Of a stretch of 50,537 nucleotides of DNA, positions 13,904 to 21,781 are shown in pieces. The notes beneath the pieces were generated by a model. That model searched no databases. It was not told the origin of the DNA and worked only from the letters and a program-made list of their open reading frames with translations. The position numbers and the translations under genes were made by a program. The DNA is from an uncultured bacterium (GTDB lineage: Bacteria > Cyanobacteriota > Vampirovibrionia > Gastranaerophilales > Gastranaerophilaceae). Position 1 is the first letter of the stretch. Every line of letters begins with the position of its first letter. The stretch covers positions 1-50,537 of the forward strand of contig CASGEP010000010.1 of the NCBI GenBank assembly GCA_949300515.1, given 5' to 3'.

Positions 13904-15265
13904 TTACATATCTTTACAATTGTGCAAATAGCACTCTTTTATAAACCCCTCGGCTCCTTGCCTGTCTTTGACCTTTCCTTCTATCTGTGCTTCCCTGAGC
14001 GCTTCGATAATTTCCCCTAAAAGCGGTGACGGCTCTATATTTAAAATCTGCATTATCTCCCTGCCGTCGAGCAATTTTGGCAAATTTTCAAGCCTCGGCT
14101 TAATTTTTTCGTAAAAATCCAAAAGTTCATCAAGATTTTTTAAATTATCCTCAACCATTTGCCCGCTCACCATAGGACCCCTTGCACAAAGTCTGTCCGC
14201 GCGGGCAAGCTCTATAATATCCTCAACATACGGCTCAAGCTTTTTTATAAATCTTATTTTAGCCTTGTCCTGCACGTCTTTTGCACTCATAAGCGCAGAG
14301 GGATAAATGTGATTTTCAATCATCATACTTACGTATTCAATCTGTTTTTTTGAAAATTTAAGCCCCGAAAGCACAGGTTTAATAAGCTCGCCCCCGACTT
14401 TATCATGCCCTATAAATCTGTGTCTGCCGTTCTGTTCGATAGTGTGTGTTTTCGGCTTTCCTATATCATGGCAAAAGGCGGCAAGCTTTAGCAGTGGATT
14501 GTTTGTCCTTACGGTTTTCATCGTTTCAATGCAATGATGGAACAAATCCAGATGATGGTGCGTGTTTGGGGGAATTTTTTTAATCTCGTCGACAAACGGG
14601 AAAATTTTGTTCAAAAAATTGCACTCATCCGCCAAAAGCAGCGCCTGTGCGCAAAAATCTCCCGAGAAAAGCTTCAGCAGCTCCTGATTTATCCTCTCGG
14701 GTGCACTTTTGTGAATTAATTCCCCGTTATTTTTAATAAATTCAAGCACATTTTTATCAACCGAAAAATTGTAAAGCGCGGCAAACCTGAAGGCTCTGAG
14801 CATTCTGAGCGGGTCATCGGATAAATTGTTCAAATCGGCACAGGCGAGCCTTTTTTGCTCAAGCGCCGAAATTCCGCCGCATGGGTCAAAAAAGCTGTTT
14901 TCATTTATGTCAAACATAATTGAATTTGCCGTAAAATCGCGCCTTTTTGCATCTTTTAATATATCCTGCCCGAGCGCTTGCGATATGTCAAAATAATTTT
15001 TTTTATCCTGCAGAACAACTCTGTAAATTTCATTTTCGCAGTCAAGCTCTATAAACGTTGCATTCAGTTTATTTGCAATGTCCCGCGCGATATTTTTTGC
15101 GTCCCCGATTACGACAATATCCCTGTCGTAACTTTCAATGCCCAAGAACAAATCCCTTATGCAGCCGCCCACAAGCCAGACTTTTTGAGTGTTCGGGAGG
15201 GTTTTTATTTCATTTAAAATTTTATCGTTTTGAATTTCTTCTTTTACAGCGCCGCAACTTTTCAT
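13904..15265 (-). CDS. cca: CCA tRNA nucleotidyltransferase / poly(A) polymerase family
   Basis: The 453-residue protein has the class II nucleotidyltransferase head: VWLVGGCIRDLFLG (residues about 29-42), the catalytic pair in YDRDIVVIG, RRDFTANSIMFD and DPLRMLRAFRFAALY. An HD domain (AAFCHDIGKPKTH) follows. Enzymes with this layout add or repair the CCA tail of tRNAs; close relatives make poly(A) or only A or CC, and sequence alone cannot exclude these. The encoded CCA in tRNA-Leu suggests a repair role. The start overlaps the rsmE stop by 4 bp (ATGA), so the two are translationally coupled. Confidence 0.88.
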   Translation of the reverse strand: MKSCGAVKEEIQNDKILNEIKTLPNTQKVWLVGGCIRDLFLGIESYDRDIVVIGDAKNIARDIANKLNATFIELDCENEIYRVVLQDKKNYFDISQALGQDILKDAKRRDFTANSIMFDINENSFFDPCGGISALEQKRLACADLNNLSDDPLRMLRAFRFAALYNFSVDKNVLEFIKNNGELIHKSAPERINQELLKLFSGDFCAQALLLADECNFLNKIFPFVDEIKKIPPNTHHHLDLFHHCIETMKTVRTNNPLLKLAAFCHDIGKPKTHTIEQNGRHRFIGHDKVGGELIKPVLSGLKFSKKQIEYVSMMIENHIYPSALMSAKDVQDKAKIRFIKKLEPYVEDIIELARADRLCARGPMVSGQMVEDNLKNLDELLDFYEKIKPRLENLPKLLDGREIMQILNIEPSPLLGEIIEALREAQIEGKVKDRQGAEGFIKECYLHNCKDM

Positions 15266-15987
15266 TTGAGCCTCGTTACTATGTTTGAAATGCCTGCTAC
15301 AACAGCGTTTGGAGCTTTAAAAATCAAATCCCCCAGACTAATTAATTTAAAGTTATTTTCAATAAAATATTCGAATTCTTCTTCGCTAAAACCGCCCTCG
15401 GGACCTATTACCACTGCAATTTCGCTGTTTTTGTCAATATTTTTTAATGCATCGTCAAGTTCGGTGTTTTCGTATTTTTCCGCATAAATTAATACATTTT
15501 CTTTTTTAAAGTTTTTAAGCACAAGGGCAAGGTCTGAAATTTCTTCTATGCGGGCGAAATTTGCTCTCTCGCACTGTTTTGCCGATTCGTTTGAGATTTT
15601 TTCCCACTTTTGAATTTTATCTTTAAGATTTTTCTTTGAAACCGCACAATTGTCACTGATTACGGGATAAATTTTATACACGCCGCACTGGGTTGCATTT
15701 GATATCAAAAGCCCCTGTGCATCAGGTTTTAGGATGCTTTGCACAAGAGATAAACCGTAGTTGAGTTTTCTTTTTGACTTTTGGAAACTGTCTATCCTTG
15801 CTTCAACTAAAGTTTTTGAAACATTTTCAGCCGTGCACTCGTAGCTTATTTCGTTTTCGTCAATAAGTTTTATTTTTTCCCCGTTTTTAAGCCTTAATGA
15901 CAAAACAAGATGTTTTAGTAAATCTTTGTCATCAATTCTTATAATATTATCTTTAATGTTTTCTGATTTTATAAAAAAATGAGGCAT
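15262..15987 (-). CDS. rsmE: 16S rRNA (uracil-1498-N3) methyltransferase RsmE
   Basis: The 241-residue protein has an N-terminal PUA-like strand domain and a SPOUT methyltransferase domain. Visible RsmE blocks are LVQSILKPDAQGLLISNATQ, KWEKISNESAKQCERANFAR and VVIGPEGGFSEEEFEYF. RsmE methylates N3 of U1498 in 16S rRNA. The last motif, normally SLGxRILRxETA, here reads SLGDLIFKAPNAVVAG, a clear deviation in the knot region that binds S-adenosylmethionine. First gene of a two-gene unit with cca. Confidence 0.85.
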   Translation of the reverse strand: MPHFFIKSENIKDNIIRIDDKDLLKHLVLSLRLKNGEKIKLIDENEISYECTAENVSKTLVEARIDSFQKSKRKLNYGLSLVQSILKPDAQGLLISNATQCGVYKIYPVISDNCAVSKKNLKDKIQKWEKISNESAKQCERANFARIEEISDLALVLKNFKKENVLIYAEKYENTELDDALKNIDKNSEIAVVIGPEGGFSEEEFEYFIENNFKLISLGDLIFKAPNAVVAGISNIVTRLK

Positions 15988-16101
15988 AACAAGCAGATTT
16001 TAACACAAAAACACTTTTTTCTACACCAAACGGATGATATTTGCTATTTTGCAATAAAGGATTGAAATCCCCTTGTATCAAGCTTTTTCTTGAAATATGC
16101 A

Positions 16102-16130
16102 ACTTTAGTATAAGAAATTTAAACTAAAGT
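16102..16130. promoter_or_regulatory. Inverted repeat upstream of flagellin
   Basis: Perfect 8-bp arms ACTTTAGT (16102-16109) and ACTAAAGT (16123-16130), 13 bp apart, lie 52 bp before the flagellin ATG. I see no clear sigma28 consensus and no well-spaced sigma70 promoter here, so this repeat is the best candidate control site. Confidence 0.4.
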
Positions 16131-16181
16131 ATAGAAAAAATTGTTCGTTTATCATTATGTGGAAAAACTTAGGAGAGAAAA

Positions 16182-17099
16182 ATGGCAATTTCAGTAAACA
16201 CAAACGTACCATCACTAATTGCCCAAAACAGCCTTAACAGATCGCTAAGCGCAATGGAAAAGGCTATGCAGCAGCTTACAACAGGTAAAAGAATTAATAA
16301 CGCCGGCGACGATGCTGCAGGGCTTGTGATTTCAGAGAACATGAGGGTTCAGATTAACGGTTCCAACAAGGCAATGGACAACGTGCAGGATGCGCAAAAC
16401 TTTGCGGCGGTTGCCGAAGGAGGTATGATTACAATCGGCGACCACCTGCAGAGAATTAACGAACTCTTAATCCAAGGTGCAAACGACACAAACAGTGTCG
16501 AGTCCAGACAGGCAATTTTGGTCGAGGTAAAACAAAGGCTTGAGGACATCAACGTAATCGCTCAGTCTACCCAGTTCAACGGAAGAACAATGCTGGATGG
16601 AACCTTTGGTGATGCGGGTGAGAGCTTTATAGTCCAAATAGGTCCTTATTCGGATACTCAAAATCCGGACAACCCCCTGAATACTCTTGATATATCAGGA
16701 GCCTTCACGGACTGCCACCTGTCGACTCTGGGTATCGGTACAACAACAGGTGCTGCATATGACGGCATTATTCTGCCTGCAGAGCTTGATCCGGATGATC
16801 CGGCATTTGACCCGACCGGTGATAACTTTAGACTTTATATGGATACGATTCAAGCTGCAATAACCGAAGTAACTGAAGCAAGAGGTCTTTTGGGCGGCTA
16901 CTTGAACAGAATGACATCAACTTATGACAATTTAACAATAACGGTTGAAAATATGACAACCGCAAAATCAAGAATCACAGATACAGATGTTGCCGAAGCA
17001 AGTTCTGAAATGATTAAGCAACAAATACTTGAACAAGTTTCAGGCTCAATGCTTACTCAGGCAAACCAACTCCCATCCTTGGCTCTTAGCCTAATATAA
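16182..17099 (+). CDS. Flagellin
   Basis: The 305-residue protein has the conserved N-terminal D0/D1 region (MAISVNTNVPSLIAQNSLNR, then QLTTGKRINNAGDDAAGLVI) and the C-terminal D1/D0 helix (NLTITVENMTTAKSRITDTD, then MIKQQILEQVSGSMLTQANQ). The central D2 part (about residues 140-220) is short. It forms the flagellar filament after type III export. AGGAGAG precedes the ATG. No other flagellar gene is in the window; the following DegT aminotransferase could supply a sugar for flagellin glycosylation, but that is only positional. Confidence 0.96.
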   Translation: MAISVNTNVPSLIAQNSLNRSLSAMEKAMQQLTTGKRINNAGDDAAGLVISENMRVQINGSNKAMDNVQDAQNFAAVAEGGMITIGDHLQRINELLIQGANDTNSVESRQAILVEVKQRLEDINVIAQSTQFNGRTMLDGTFGDAGESFIVQIGPYSDTQNPDNPLNTLDISGAFTDCHLSTLGIGTTTGAAYDGIILPAELDPDDPAFDPTGDNFRLYMDTIQAAITEVTEARGLLGGYLNRMTSTYDNLTITVENMTTAKSRITDTDVAEASSEMIKQQILEQVSGSMLTQANQLPSLALSLI

Positions 17100-17127
17100 T
17101 AAGAAAATTGCAGATTTTCTCTCCATA

Positions 17128-17186
17128 AAGCACACATTAAAGCGCGCTTAGTACCTTTAATTAAGGTTACTCTGCGTGCTTTTTTG
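17128..17186 (+). terminator. Flagellin terminator
   Basis: Outer stem AAGCACAC / GCGTGCTT with an inner ACCTT/AAGGT hairpin, followed by six T residues, ~30 bp after the flagellin stop. Confidence 0.7.
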
Positions 17187-17261
17187 CTGATAAAGATTAT
17201 GTTAAGGAGGTTTTATTTTGTGATAATATATATAATAAGTTAGTATCGGGGAGAAAAAGAC

Positions 17262-18386
17262 ATGATACCTATTATTGATTCAAAAAGACAGTATGCTACA
17301 GTTGGCGCTGAGGTTGAAAAAGAAGTCCTTGAAGTTCTAAGGAGCGGTTCATACATTCTGGGCAAAAACTGCAAGGCATTTGAAGAAGAGATTGCAAATT
17401 TCCTGAACTGTAACCATGCGGTTACACTGAACAGCGGTACGGATGCGCTTCACCTTGCGCTTCGCGCGCTTGATATCGGTGCGGGAGATGAAGTTATAAC
17501 AGTCGCTTTTACCTTTGTTGCCACAACGGAAGCAATAGGCATAGTGGGTGCAAAGCCTGTATTTGTGGATATTGACCCTGATACGTTTAATATTGATGTT
17601 AATGAAATAGAGTCAAAAATTACACCCAGAACAAAAGCAATCCTGCCCGTACACCTCTACGGACAGCCCTGCAACATGGATGTAATTATGGATATAGCAA
17701 AAAGACACAACCTTTTTGTTATTGAAGATGCTTGTCAGGCAATAGGCGCCGAGTACAAAGGTAAAAAAGTCGGTACTTTCGGCGATATAGGCTGTTTCAG
17801 TTTTTATCCGACAAAAAACCTCGGCACTATGGGCGACGGCGGTCTTGCGGTTACAAACAGCGAATACCTTAAAAATCGCATGATAGCCCTCAGAAACCAT
17901 GGCGGCGCTGTCAGATACTACCATGACGAAATCGGTGTAAATTCAAGGCTGGACGAGATACAGGCGGCAATTTTAAGAGTAAAACTCAACTATATCAACG
18001 AATGGAACAAAAAAAGACGTGAACATGCCGCTTACTACAATGAATTGTTTAAAAATGCACAGGATATCGAAACTCCAAAAGAACTTGACGATACTTACTG
18101 CATTTATCACCAGTACACGGTTAAAATTCCGAACCGCGACGAGGTTCACAAACTGCTGCAGGAAAGAGGAATAGGCGCTATGATATACTATCCCGTTCCG
18201 CTTCACCTGCAAAAAGTTCATGCTTATCTCGGCTTAAAAGAAGGACTTTTGCCAAATACCGAAAGAAATACAAAACTGGTACTTTCGCTTCCGATGTTTG
18301 CGGAAATCACGAAAGAAGAACAGCAGACAGTGGCAAAAACTCTTATTGAATGTGTTGAGCTGACAAAAAATAAAGCTGCCGTGTAG
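17262..18386 (+). CDS. DegT/DnrJ/EryC1/StrS family PLP-dependent sugar aminotransferase
   Basis: The 374-residue protein has the family landmarks: [20 protein letters not shown] (PLP phosphate binding), [40 protein letters not shown] (Asp for PLP) and the lysine in [16 protein letters not shown] typical C-terminal part follows ([20 protein letters not shown]). These enzymes transfer an amino group to a nucleotide-linked keto-sugar for surface glycans. GGGGAGAAAAAG precedes the ATG. It is a single-gene unit between terminators. Exact substrate unknown; relatives act in FdtB, WecE or nonulosonate pathways. Confidence 0.92.
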   Translation: MIPIIDSKRQYATVGAEVEKEVLEVLRSGSYILGKNCKAFEEEIANFLNCNHAVTLNSGTDALHLALRALDIGAGDEVITVAFTFVATTEAIGIVGAKPVFVDIDPDTFNIDVNEIESKITPRTKAILPVHLYGQPCNMDVIMDIAKRHNLFVIEDACQAIGAEYKGKKVGTFGDIGCFSFYPTKNLGTMGDGGLAVTNSEYLKNRMIALRNHGGAVRYYHDEIGVNSRLDEIQAAILRVKLNYINEWNKKRREHAAYYNELFKNAQDIETPKELDDTYCIYHQYTVKIPNRDEVHKLLQERGIGAMIYYPVPLHLQKVHAYLGLKEGLLPNTERNTKLVLSLPMFAEITKEEQQTVAKTLIECVELTKNKAAV

Positions 18387-18414
18387 AGAACGGAAAAATC
18401 CTAAAAACAAAATT

Positions 18415-18441
18415 AAACCGCCCAGGCAGGGGCGGTTTTTT
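18415..18441. terminator. Terminator between convergent genes
   Basis: Stem CCGCCC (18418-18423) / GGGCGG (18430-18435) followed by six T on the plus strand and preceded by AAA. It ends the aminotransferase transcript and may also serve the converging minus-strand gene. Confidence 0.88.
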
Positions 18442-18449
18442 AAATCTTT

Positions 18450-18794
18450 TTAATCTTCGTTTGGTGTGTAGTCTATTTTTGAGTCAATGTCCGTTTTTTC
18501 CAACTTAAAAATAACCGGTCTTAAACCGTCGTTGCAGGAGCAAATTGCGACACCTTTTGTTTTAATCCAGTCTTTAAAATAAAAAAGCTCATCGCAGTTG
18601 TGCGCCAGTGCAAAGACGTACTGATATATAGCTTTCCAGGCTTCGTCGCAAAAACCCTCGGGCTTTGAATAGTCGGCATAGAAAACCTGACCCTCTTTTA
18701 GCATGGGGCACTTTTTAAGCCCTTCTACGCCGTATTGCTTTGCCAGATCTTCTTCAAAACATCTTTTTAAAACGGTTATCTTACATTTATTCAT
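18450..18794 (-). CDS. TIGR04076-family protein
   Basis: The 114-residue protein matches the TIGR04076 pattern: an N-terminal KCKITVLKRCFEEDLAKQYG, then CPMLKEGQVFY, then EGFCDEAWKAIYQYVFAL, with conserved cysteines and a final strand before VIFKLEK. The family has no established role. I placed the start at 18794 (MNKCKIT), two bases after the stop of the upstream activase gene, rather than 18812, which lies inside that gene. It is co-transcribed with the activase and may act with it. Confidence 0.78.
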   Translation of the reverse strand: MNKCKITVLKRCFEEDLAKQYGVEGLKKCPMLKEGQVFYADYSKPEGFCDEAWKAIYQYVFALAHNCDELFYFKDWIKTKGVAICSCNDGLRPVIFKLEKTDIDSKIDYTPNED

Positions 18795-18796
18795 AA

Positions 18797-19804
18797 TCAG
18801 CCTATGTCCCATCTGCCGCAGGTTCCGCCCCAGCGGGCAATAATATTTCCTTTAATATCACTTATTTTGTGGCTCTCACCGGGTTTTAGCGGTTCAAAAT
18901 CGCCCTCAAGTATGGTTATTACCTCGCAATTATTTGAACAGCCTTCACAGGTACAGGTAACAGAGTTAAAATGCATATCTTTTGTTTGCCAGCCTTTAAA
19001 TTTTGTTTGTTCGTTTGTAAACTGGTGGTGCTCCATAGCCAAAAGCGCCGCCCCGATTGCGCCCATGGTCTGGTGGTTTTCGGGCACAACAATCTCACAG
19101 CCAAGAGCCTCTTCAAAAGCTTTTACCATGCCTTTATTTGTTGCAACGCCGCCCTGAAAAGTAACAATCGGCAAGAGTTCTTTTCCAAGCGCCAGATTGG
19201 ACAAATAATTTCTCACAAGCGCCTGACACAGACCGTAGAGTAAATCTTCAACAGGATAACCCAGCTGCTGTTTGTGGATTAAATCCGATTCGGCAAAAAC
19301 ACCGCAGCGCCCCGCAATGCGCGCAGGGGAAGAAGACTGCAGAGCAATTGAGCCGAAATCTTCTATTTTAACATTTAATCTTCCCGCCTGCTGGTCAAGG
19401 AAACTTCCCGTTCCTGCGGCGCAAACGGTATTCATGGCAAAGTCCGTAACTATGCCGTCCCTGAGTATTATTATTTTGCTGTCCTGACCGCCGATTTCAA
19501 GAATTGTCTGCACACCCGGGACAATAACCGACGCTGCAACGGCATGCGCCGTTATTTCATTTTTTATAACATCAGCGCCGACAAGCGCCCCTGCAAGATT
19601 TCTGCCGCTTCCCGTAGTTCCTACCGCGCATACTTCATAATCGCAGAGCGATTTTTTTAACAGTTCGCTCAGACCGTTTTGTACGGCTTTTACGGGCTGT
19701 CCGGCTGTCCTTAGCATGTATGAGTCAATATATTTTCCGTTTTCATCTATAAGTGCCAATTTTGTCGTAACGGAACCGACATCTATTCCTAAATATACTT
19801 TCAT
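18797..19804 (-). CDS. BadF/BadG/HgdC-type ATPase (CoA dehydratase activase family)
   Basis: The 335-residue protein has an ASKHA ATPase fold: YLGIDVGSVTTKLALIDENG, VGTTGSGRNLAGALVGADVI, LEIGGQDSKIIILRDG, then NTVCAAGTGSFLDQQAGRLN and RIAGRCGVFAESDLIHKQQL. The cysteines of the last two motifs hold the 4Fe-4S cluster shared by the dimer. Relatives activate 2-hydroxyacyl-CoA dehydratases or benzoyl-CoA reductase by ATP-driven electron transfer. An unusual C-terminal tail (CTCEGCSNNCEV ... GGTCGRW) resembles the region that links such domains to DUF2229 in long activases. No dehydratase gene is nearby. The start is set at 19804 (MKVYLGID). Confidence 0.85.
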   Translation of the reverse strand: MKVYLGIDVGSVTTKLALIDENGKYIDSYMLRTAGQPVKAVQNGLSELLKKSLCDYEVCAVGTTGSGRNLAGALVGADVIKNEITAHAVAASVIVPGVQTILEIGGQDSKIIILRDGIVTDFAMNTVCAAGTGSFLDQQAGRLNVKIEDFGSIALQSSSPARIAGRCGVFAESDLIHKQQLGYPVEDLLYGLCQALVRNYLSNLALGKELLPIVTFQGGVATNKGMVKAFEEALGCEIVVPENHQTMGAIGAALLAMEHHQFTNEQTKFKGWQTKDMHFNSVTCTCEGCSNNCEVITILEGDFEPLKPGESHKISDIKGNIIARWGGTCGRWDIG

Positions 19805-19834
19805 ACAAAGGATTTTATTACAAACAAAAAACAA

Positions 19835-19871
19835 AATAAAGCGCCCGACAAAACTTAAGGGGCGCTTTATT
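19835..19871 (-). terminator. Rubrerythrin terminator
   Basis: Perfect 12-bp stem AATAAAGCGCCC (19835-19846) / GGGCGCTTTATT (19860-19871). On the minus strand it is followed by TTGTTTTTTGTTTG. It separates the rubrerythrin gene from the activase. Confidence 0.85.
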
Positions 19872-19896
19872 AAATTTACAAGGAATGATGACAAGT

Positions 19897-20478
19897 TTAG
19901 CAGATTTGTCCGCACGCTTCAAAATATGCTCTGGGGTGTAAACAGGCGGGGCAAGTGTAGGGAGCCTCGCTTGCGTATGTTAAATAGCCGCATTTTCTGC
20001 ATTTCCAGAGAACTTTTGTATCTTGCTTGAAAACTTTTCCGCTCTCAAGATTTTCTTTTAAAATTCTATATCTTTTCTCATGCCCCTTTTCAGCTTCCAC
20101 AATCGCCTCAAAGCAAGCTGCAATTGCCTCAAAACCCTCCTCCCTTGCCGTTTGTGCAAACGAGGGGTAGAGGTTTGTGTTTTCGTCATGTTCGCCCTCT
20201 ATCGAGTATTCAAGATTTACAATTGTGTCGCTCAGTCCGATGGGGTATATAACATTGGAAAGTTCAACAGGGATGTTGTCTTTGCCCAAAAATTGAAAAA
20301 ATCTTTTTGCGTGCATTTTTTCGTTTTCCGCAGTTTCAAGAAAAATCCCCGCAATTTGCTCGTATCCTTCATCTTTTGCAATTTTTGAATAGTATGAGTA
20401 TCTGTTTCGCGCCATAGACTCGCCGGCAAAAGCTTTCATCAGGTTTGTTTGGGTCTTTGTCCCTTCTAATTCAGGCAT
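19897..20478 (-). CDS. rbr: Rubrerythrin
   Basis: The 193-residue protein has the ferritin-like di-iron domain (FAGESMARNRYSYYSKIAKD, AENEKMHAKRFFQFLG, AREEGFEAIAACFEAIVEAE KGH region) and a C-terminal rubredoxin-like Fe-Cys4 domain (WKCRKCGYLTYASEAPYTCP). Rubrerythrin reduces hydrogen peroxide in the cytoplasm of anaerobes using electrons from rubredoxin-like donors. AAGGAGCAC precedes the ATG. Monocistronic by its flanking hairpins. Its presence supports an anaerobic lifestyle. Confidence 0.95.
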   Translation of the reverse strand: MPELEGTKTQTNLMKAFAGESMARNRYSYYSKIAKDEGYEQIAGIFLETAENEKMHAKRFFQFLGKDNIPVELSNVIYPIGLSDTIVNLEYSIEGEHDENTNLYPSFAQTAREEGFEAIAACFEAIVEAEKGHEKRYRILKENLESGKVFKQDTKVLWKCRKCGYLTYASEAPYTCPACLHPRAYFEACGQIC

Positions 20479-20536
20479 TTTAGTGCTCCTTATGTTTTAT
20501 TTCATGCTAAAAATAAAACACTTAAGCACACATTTC

Positions 20537-20567
20537 AATTAGCCTGCGGGCAATTTTTCGGCTAATT
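20537..20567 (-). terminator. Hairpin overlapping the cyclo-ligase stop codon
   Basis: AATTAGCC (20537-20544) / GGCTAATT (20560-20567) with a 15-nt loop. The stop codon at 20562-20564 lies in the stem. A T-rich segment follows some distance later on the minus strand, so termination is probable but not clear-cut. Confidence 0.5.
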
Positions 20568-21128
20568 AATAAAACCCGACTCACAGACAATGCAGTCGCA
20601 TTTAACATCAAAGTCATCAAGCGGTAATTCTTTGCACAGAAGGTATTGGGCAATAGGGATAATTTTTTTTGCTTTTATTTTTGAATCGGCTAAAAGCCTG
20701 TCATAATATCCGCTGCCGTAGCCTATTCTGTAAAAATTCATATCCGCGCAAAGCGCAGGAACAAAAATTATGTCTAAAATATCCAAATTCTCTATAGGTT
20801 TTGAGGTTGGTTCGTTTATTTTATATTTATTTTGTTTGAATTCGCCGCAGTCGGGGCAGACAAGAATATTTTCCCCGTCGCATTTCGGAAAATAAAAGTT
20901 TTTGTCTTTATTTTCCAGAAGTGAAAGGAGGTTTATCTCCTCTTCCAGCGGATAGAAAATCATAATATTTTTTGCATTTTTAAAAACTTCGGAATTTACG
21001 ATGTTTTCGGTAATTTTCTCTGAAATTTTAGAAATTTCATTGTCGCAATGTAATTTATGTCTGATTAATTTACAAAGCCTTCTTATTAAGTCTTTACTCT
21101 GTGCCACCTTTGATTGGAACTGCAGCAT
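20562..21128 (-). CDS. 5-formyltetrahydrofolate cyclo-ligase family protein
   Basis: The 188-residue protein has the family's end-to-end pattern: a helical N-terminus (SKDLIRRLCKLIRHKL), IMIFYPLEEEINLLSLL, DIIFVPALCADMNFYRIGYG and SGYYDRLLADSK. It converts 5-formyl-THF to 5,10-methenyl-THF using ATP. An odd feature is a cluster of cysteines (KCDGENILVCPDCGEF) in the middle, not typical of the family and possibly a metal site. The ATG at 21128 follows AGGGG; a GTG at 21107 is an alternative. Its first codons overlap the end of the small ORF at 21094-21255. Confidence 0.85.
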   Translation of the reverse strand: MLQFQSKVAQSKDLIRRLCKLIRHKLHCDNEISKISEKITENIVNSEVFKNAKNIMIFYPLEEEINLLSLLENKDKNFYFPKCDGENILVCPDCGEFKQNKYKINEPTSKPIENLDILDIIFVPALCADMNFYRIGYGSGYYDRLLADSKIKAKKIIPIAQYLLCKELPLDDFDVKCDCIVCESGFIN

Positions 21129-21255
21129 ATTTTACCCCTATTAAATCAACCATAAGAGGTCTTTTGCTTTTCTGTGTTTTGTTTGTTGACCCCTTCTGTT
21201 CAATGTCCTCACTTTGATAAGCGATTAAATATCGCATAAAACTTTCACTATACAT
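21094..21255 (-). CDS. Small 53-residue protein with strong RBS, overlapping the cyclo-ligase start
   Basis: This short minus-strand ORF has an excellent ribosome binding site (AAGGAGG, 8 bp before the ATG at 21255). It encodes MYSESFMRYLIAYQSEDIEQ, a basic middle (KTQKSKRPL) and an end with VDLIGVKYAAVPIKGGTE. It overlaps the first 35 bases of the cyclo-ligase gene in another frame, which would allow translational coupling. I do not recognise it. It could be a real small protein or a regulatory leader peptide; the RBS argues that it is translated. Confidence 0.55.
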   Translation of the reverse strand: MYSESFMRYLIAYQSEDIEQKGSTNKTQKSKRPLMVDLIGVKYAAVPIKGGTE

Positions 21256-21264
21256 AAACTTCCT

Positions 21265-21283
21265 CCTTATACTTTTAATAAGG
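21265..21283 (-). promoter_or_regulatory. Hairpin that can mask the small ORF's ribosome binding site
   Basis: CCTTAT/ATAAGG (21265-21270 and 21278-21283) folds with a 7-nt loop. On the minus strand its 3' arm contains the first bases of the AAGGAGG Shine-Dalgarno of the ORF starting at 21255. Pairing would reduce ribosome access. On the plus strand the same hairpin is followed by TTTTTTT and could terminate. Confidence 0.4.
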
Positions 21284-21330
21284 TTTTTTTGTTTATGTTA
21301 TTGCGCAAAAAAGAAATTATTTAACAAAAG

Positions 21331-21651
21331 TTAACCTTCTTTATTTGCAAGAATGTGTATGTGTAGGTGAAAGACTTCCTGTCCCGCGCCTTTGCCCGTG
21401 TTAATTTGAGTTTTGTAATCACTTATATTAAGCTTTTTGGTTACATCTTTTACACTCTGCAAAAGTTCGCTCATAAGCTCCCTGTCCTCTAAATCGTTAA
21501 GGGTCGGGATGTGCTTTTTTGGCACAACAAGCAAATGAATCGGAGCTTTCGGGTTTATGTCTTTAAAAACAACGGTGTTTGCGCTTGTGTGTACAAACTC
21601 TGTCGGGATTATTCCGTTTGCAATTTTACAAAAAATACAATCTTCACTCAT
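21331..21651 (-). CDS. HIT-family (histidine triad, HinT-like) protein
   Basis: The 106-residue protein begins DCIFCKIANGIIPTEFVHTS, with the zinc-type CxxC of HinT relatives. It contains NPKAPIHLLVVPKKHIPTLN and ends with the triad HLHIHILA. HinT proteins hydrolyse nucleoside phosphoramidates such as AMP-lysine. The gene is preceded by AAGGAAGATGAAAA. It lies upstream of the small ORF and the cyclo-ligase in the same direction; a T-rich weak hairpin lies between. Confidence 0.93.
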   Translation of the reverse strand: MSEDCIFCKIANGIIPTEFVHTSANTVVFKDINPKAPIHLLVVPKKHIPTLNDLEDRELMSELLQSVKDVTKKLNISDYKTQINTGKGAGQEVFHLHIHILANKEG

Positions 21652-21781
21652 TTTTCATCTTCCTTAAAACTCATATGCATTTTAGCATATATTGATGTTT
21701 TTAAACTATTTTTTAAGTTTTATGTAGTTTTGGCAAAATTATTGTATTATAATTAAATTACAGGGATAGCGGAGAGATTTT

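Noticed and set aside
17203-17245. Possible leader peptide after AAGGAGG upstream of the DegT gene
   Set aside because: The only frame is seven codons of AT-rich sequence and it overlaps a likely -10 region, so translation is doubtful.
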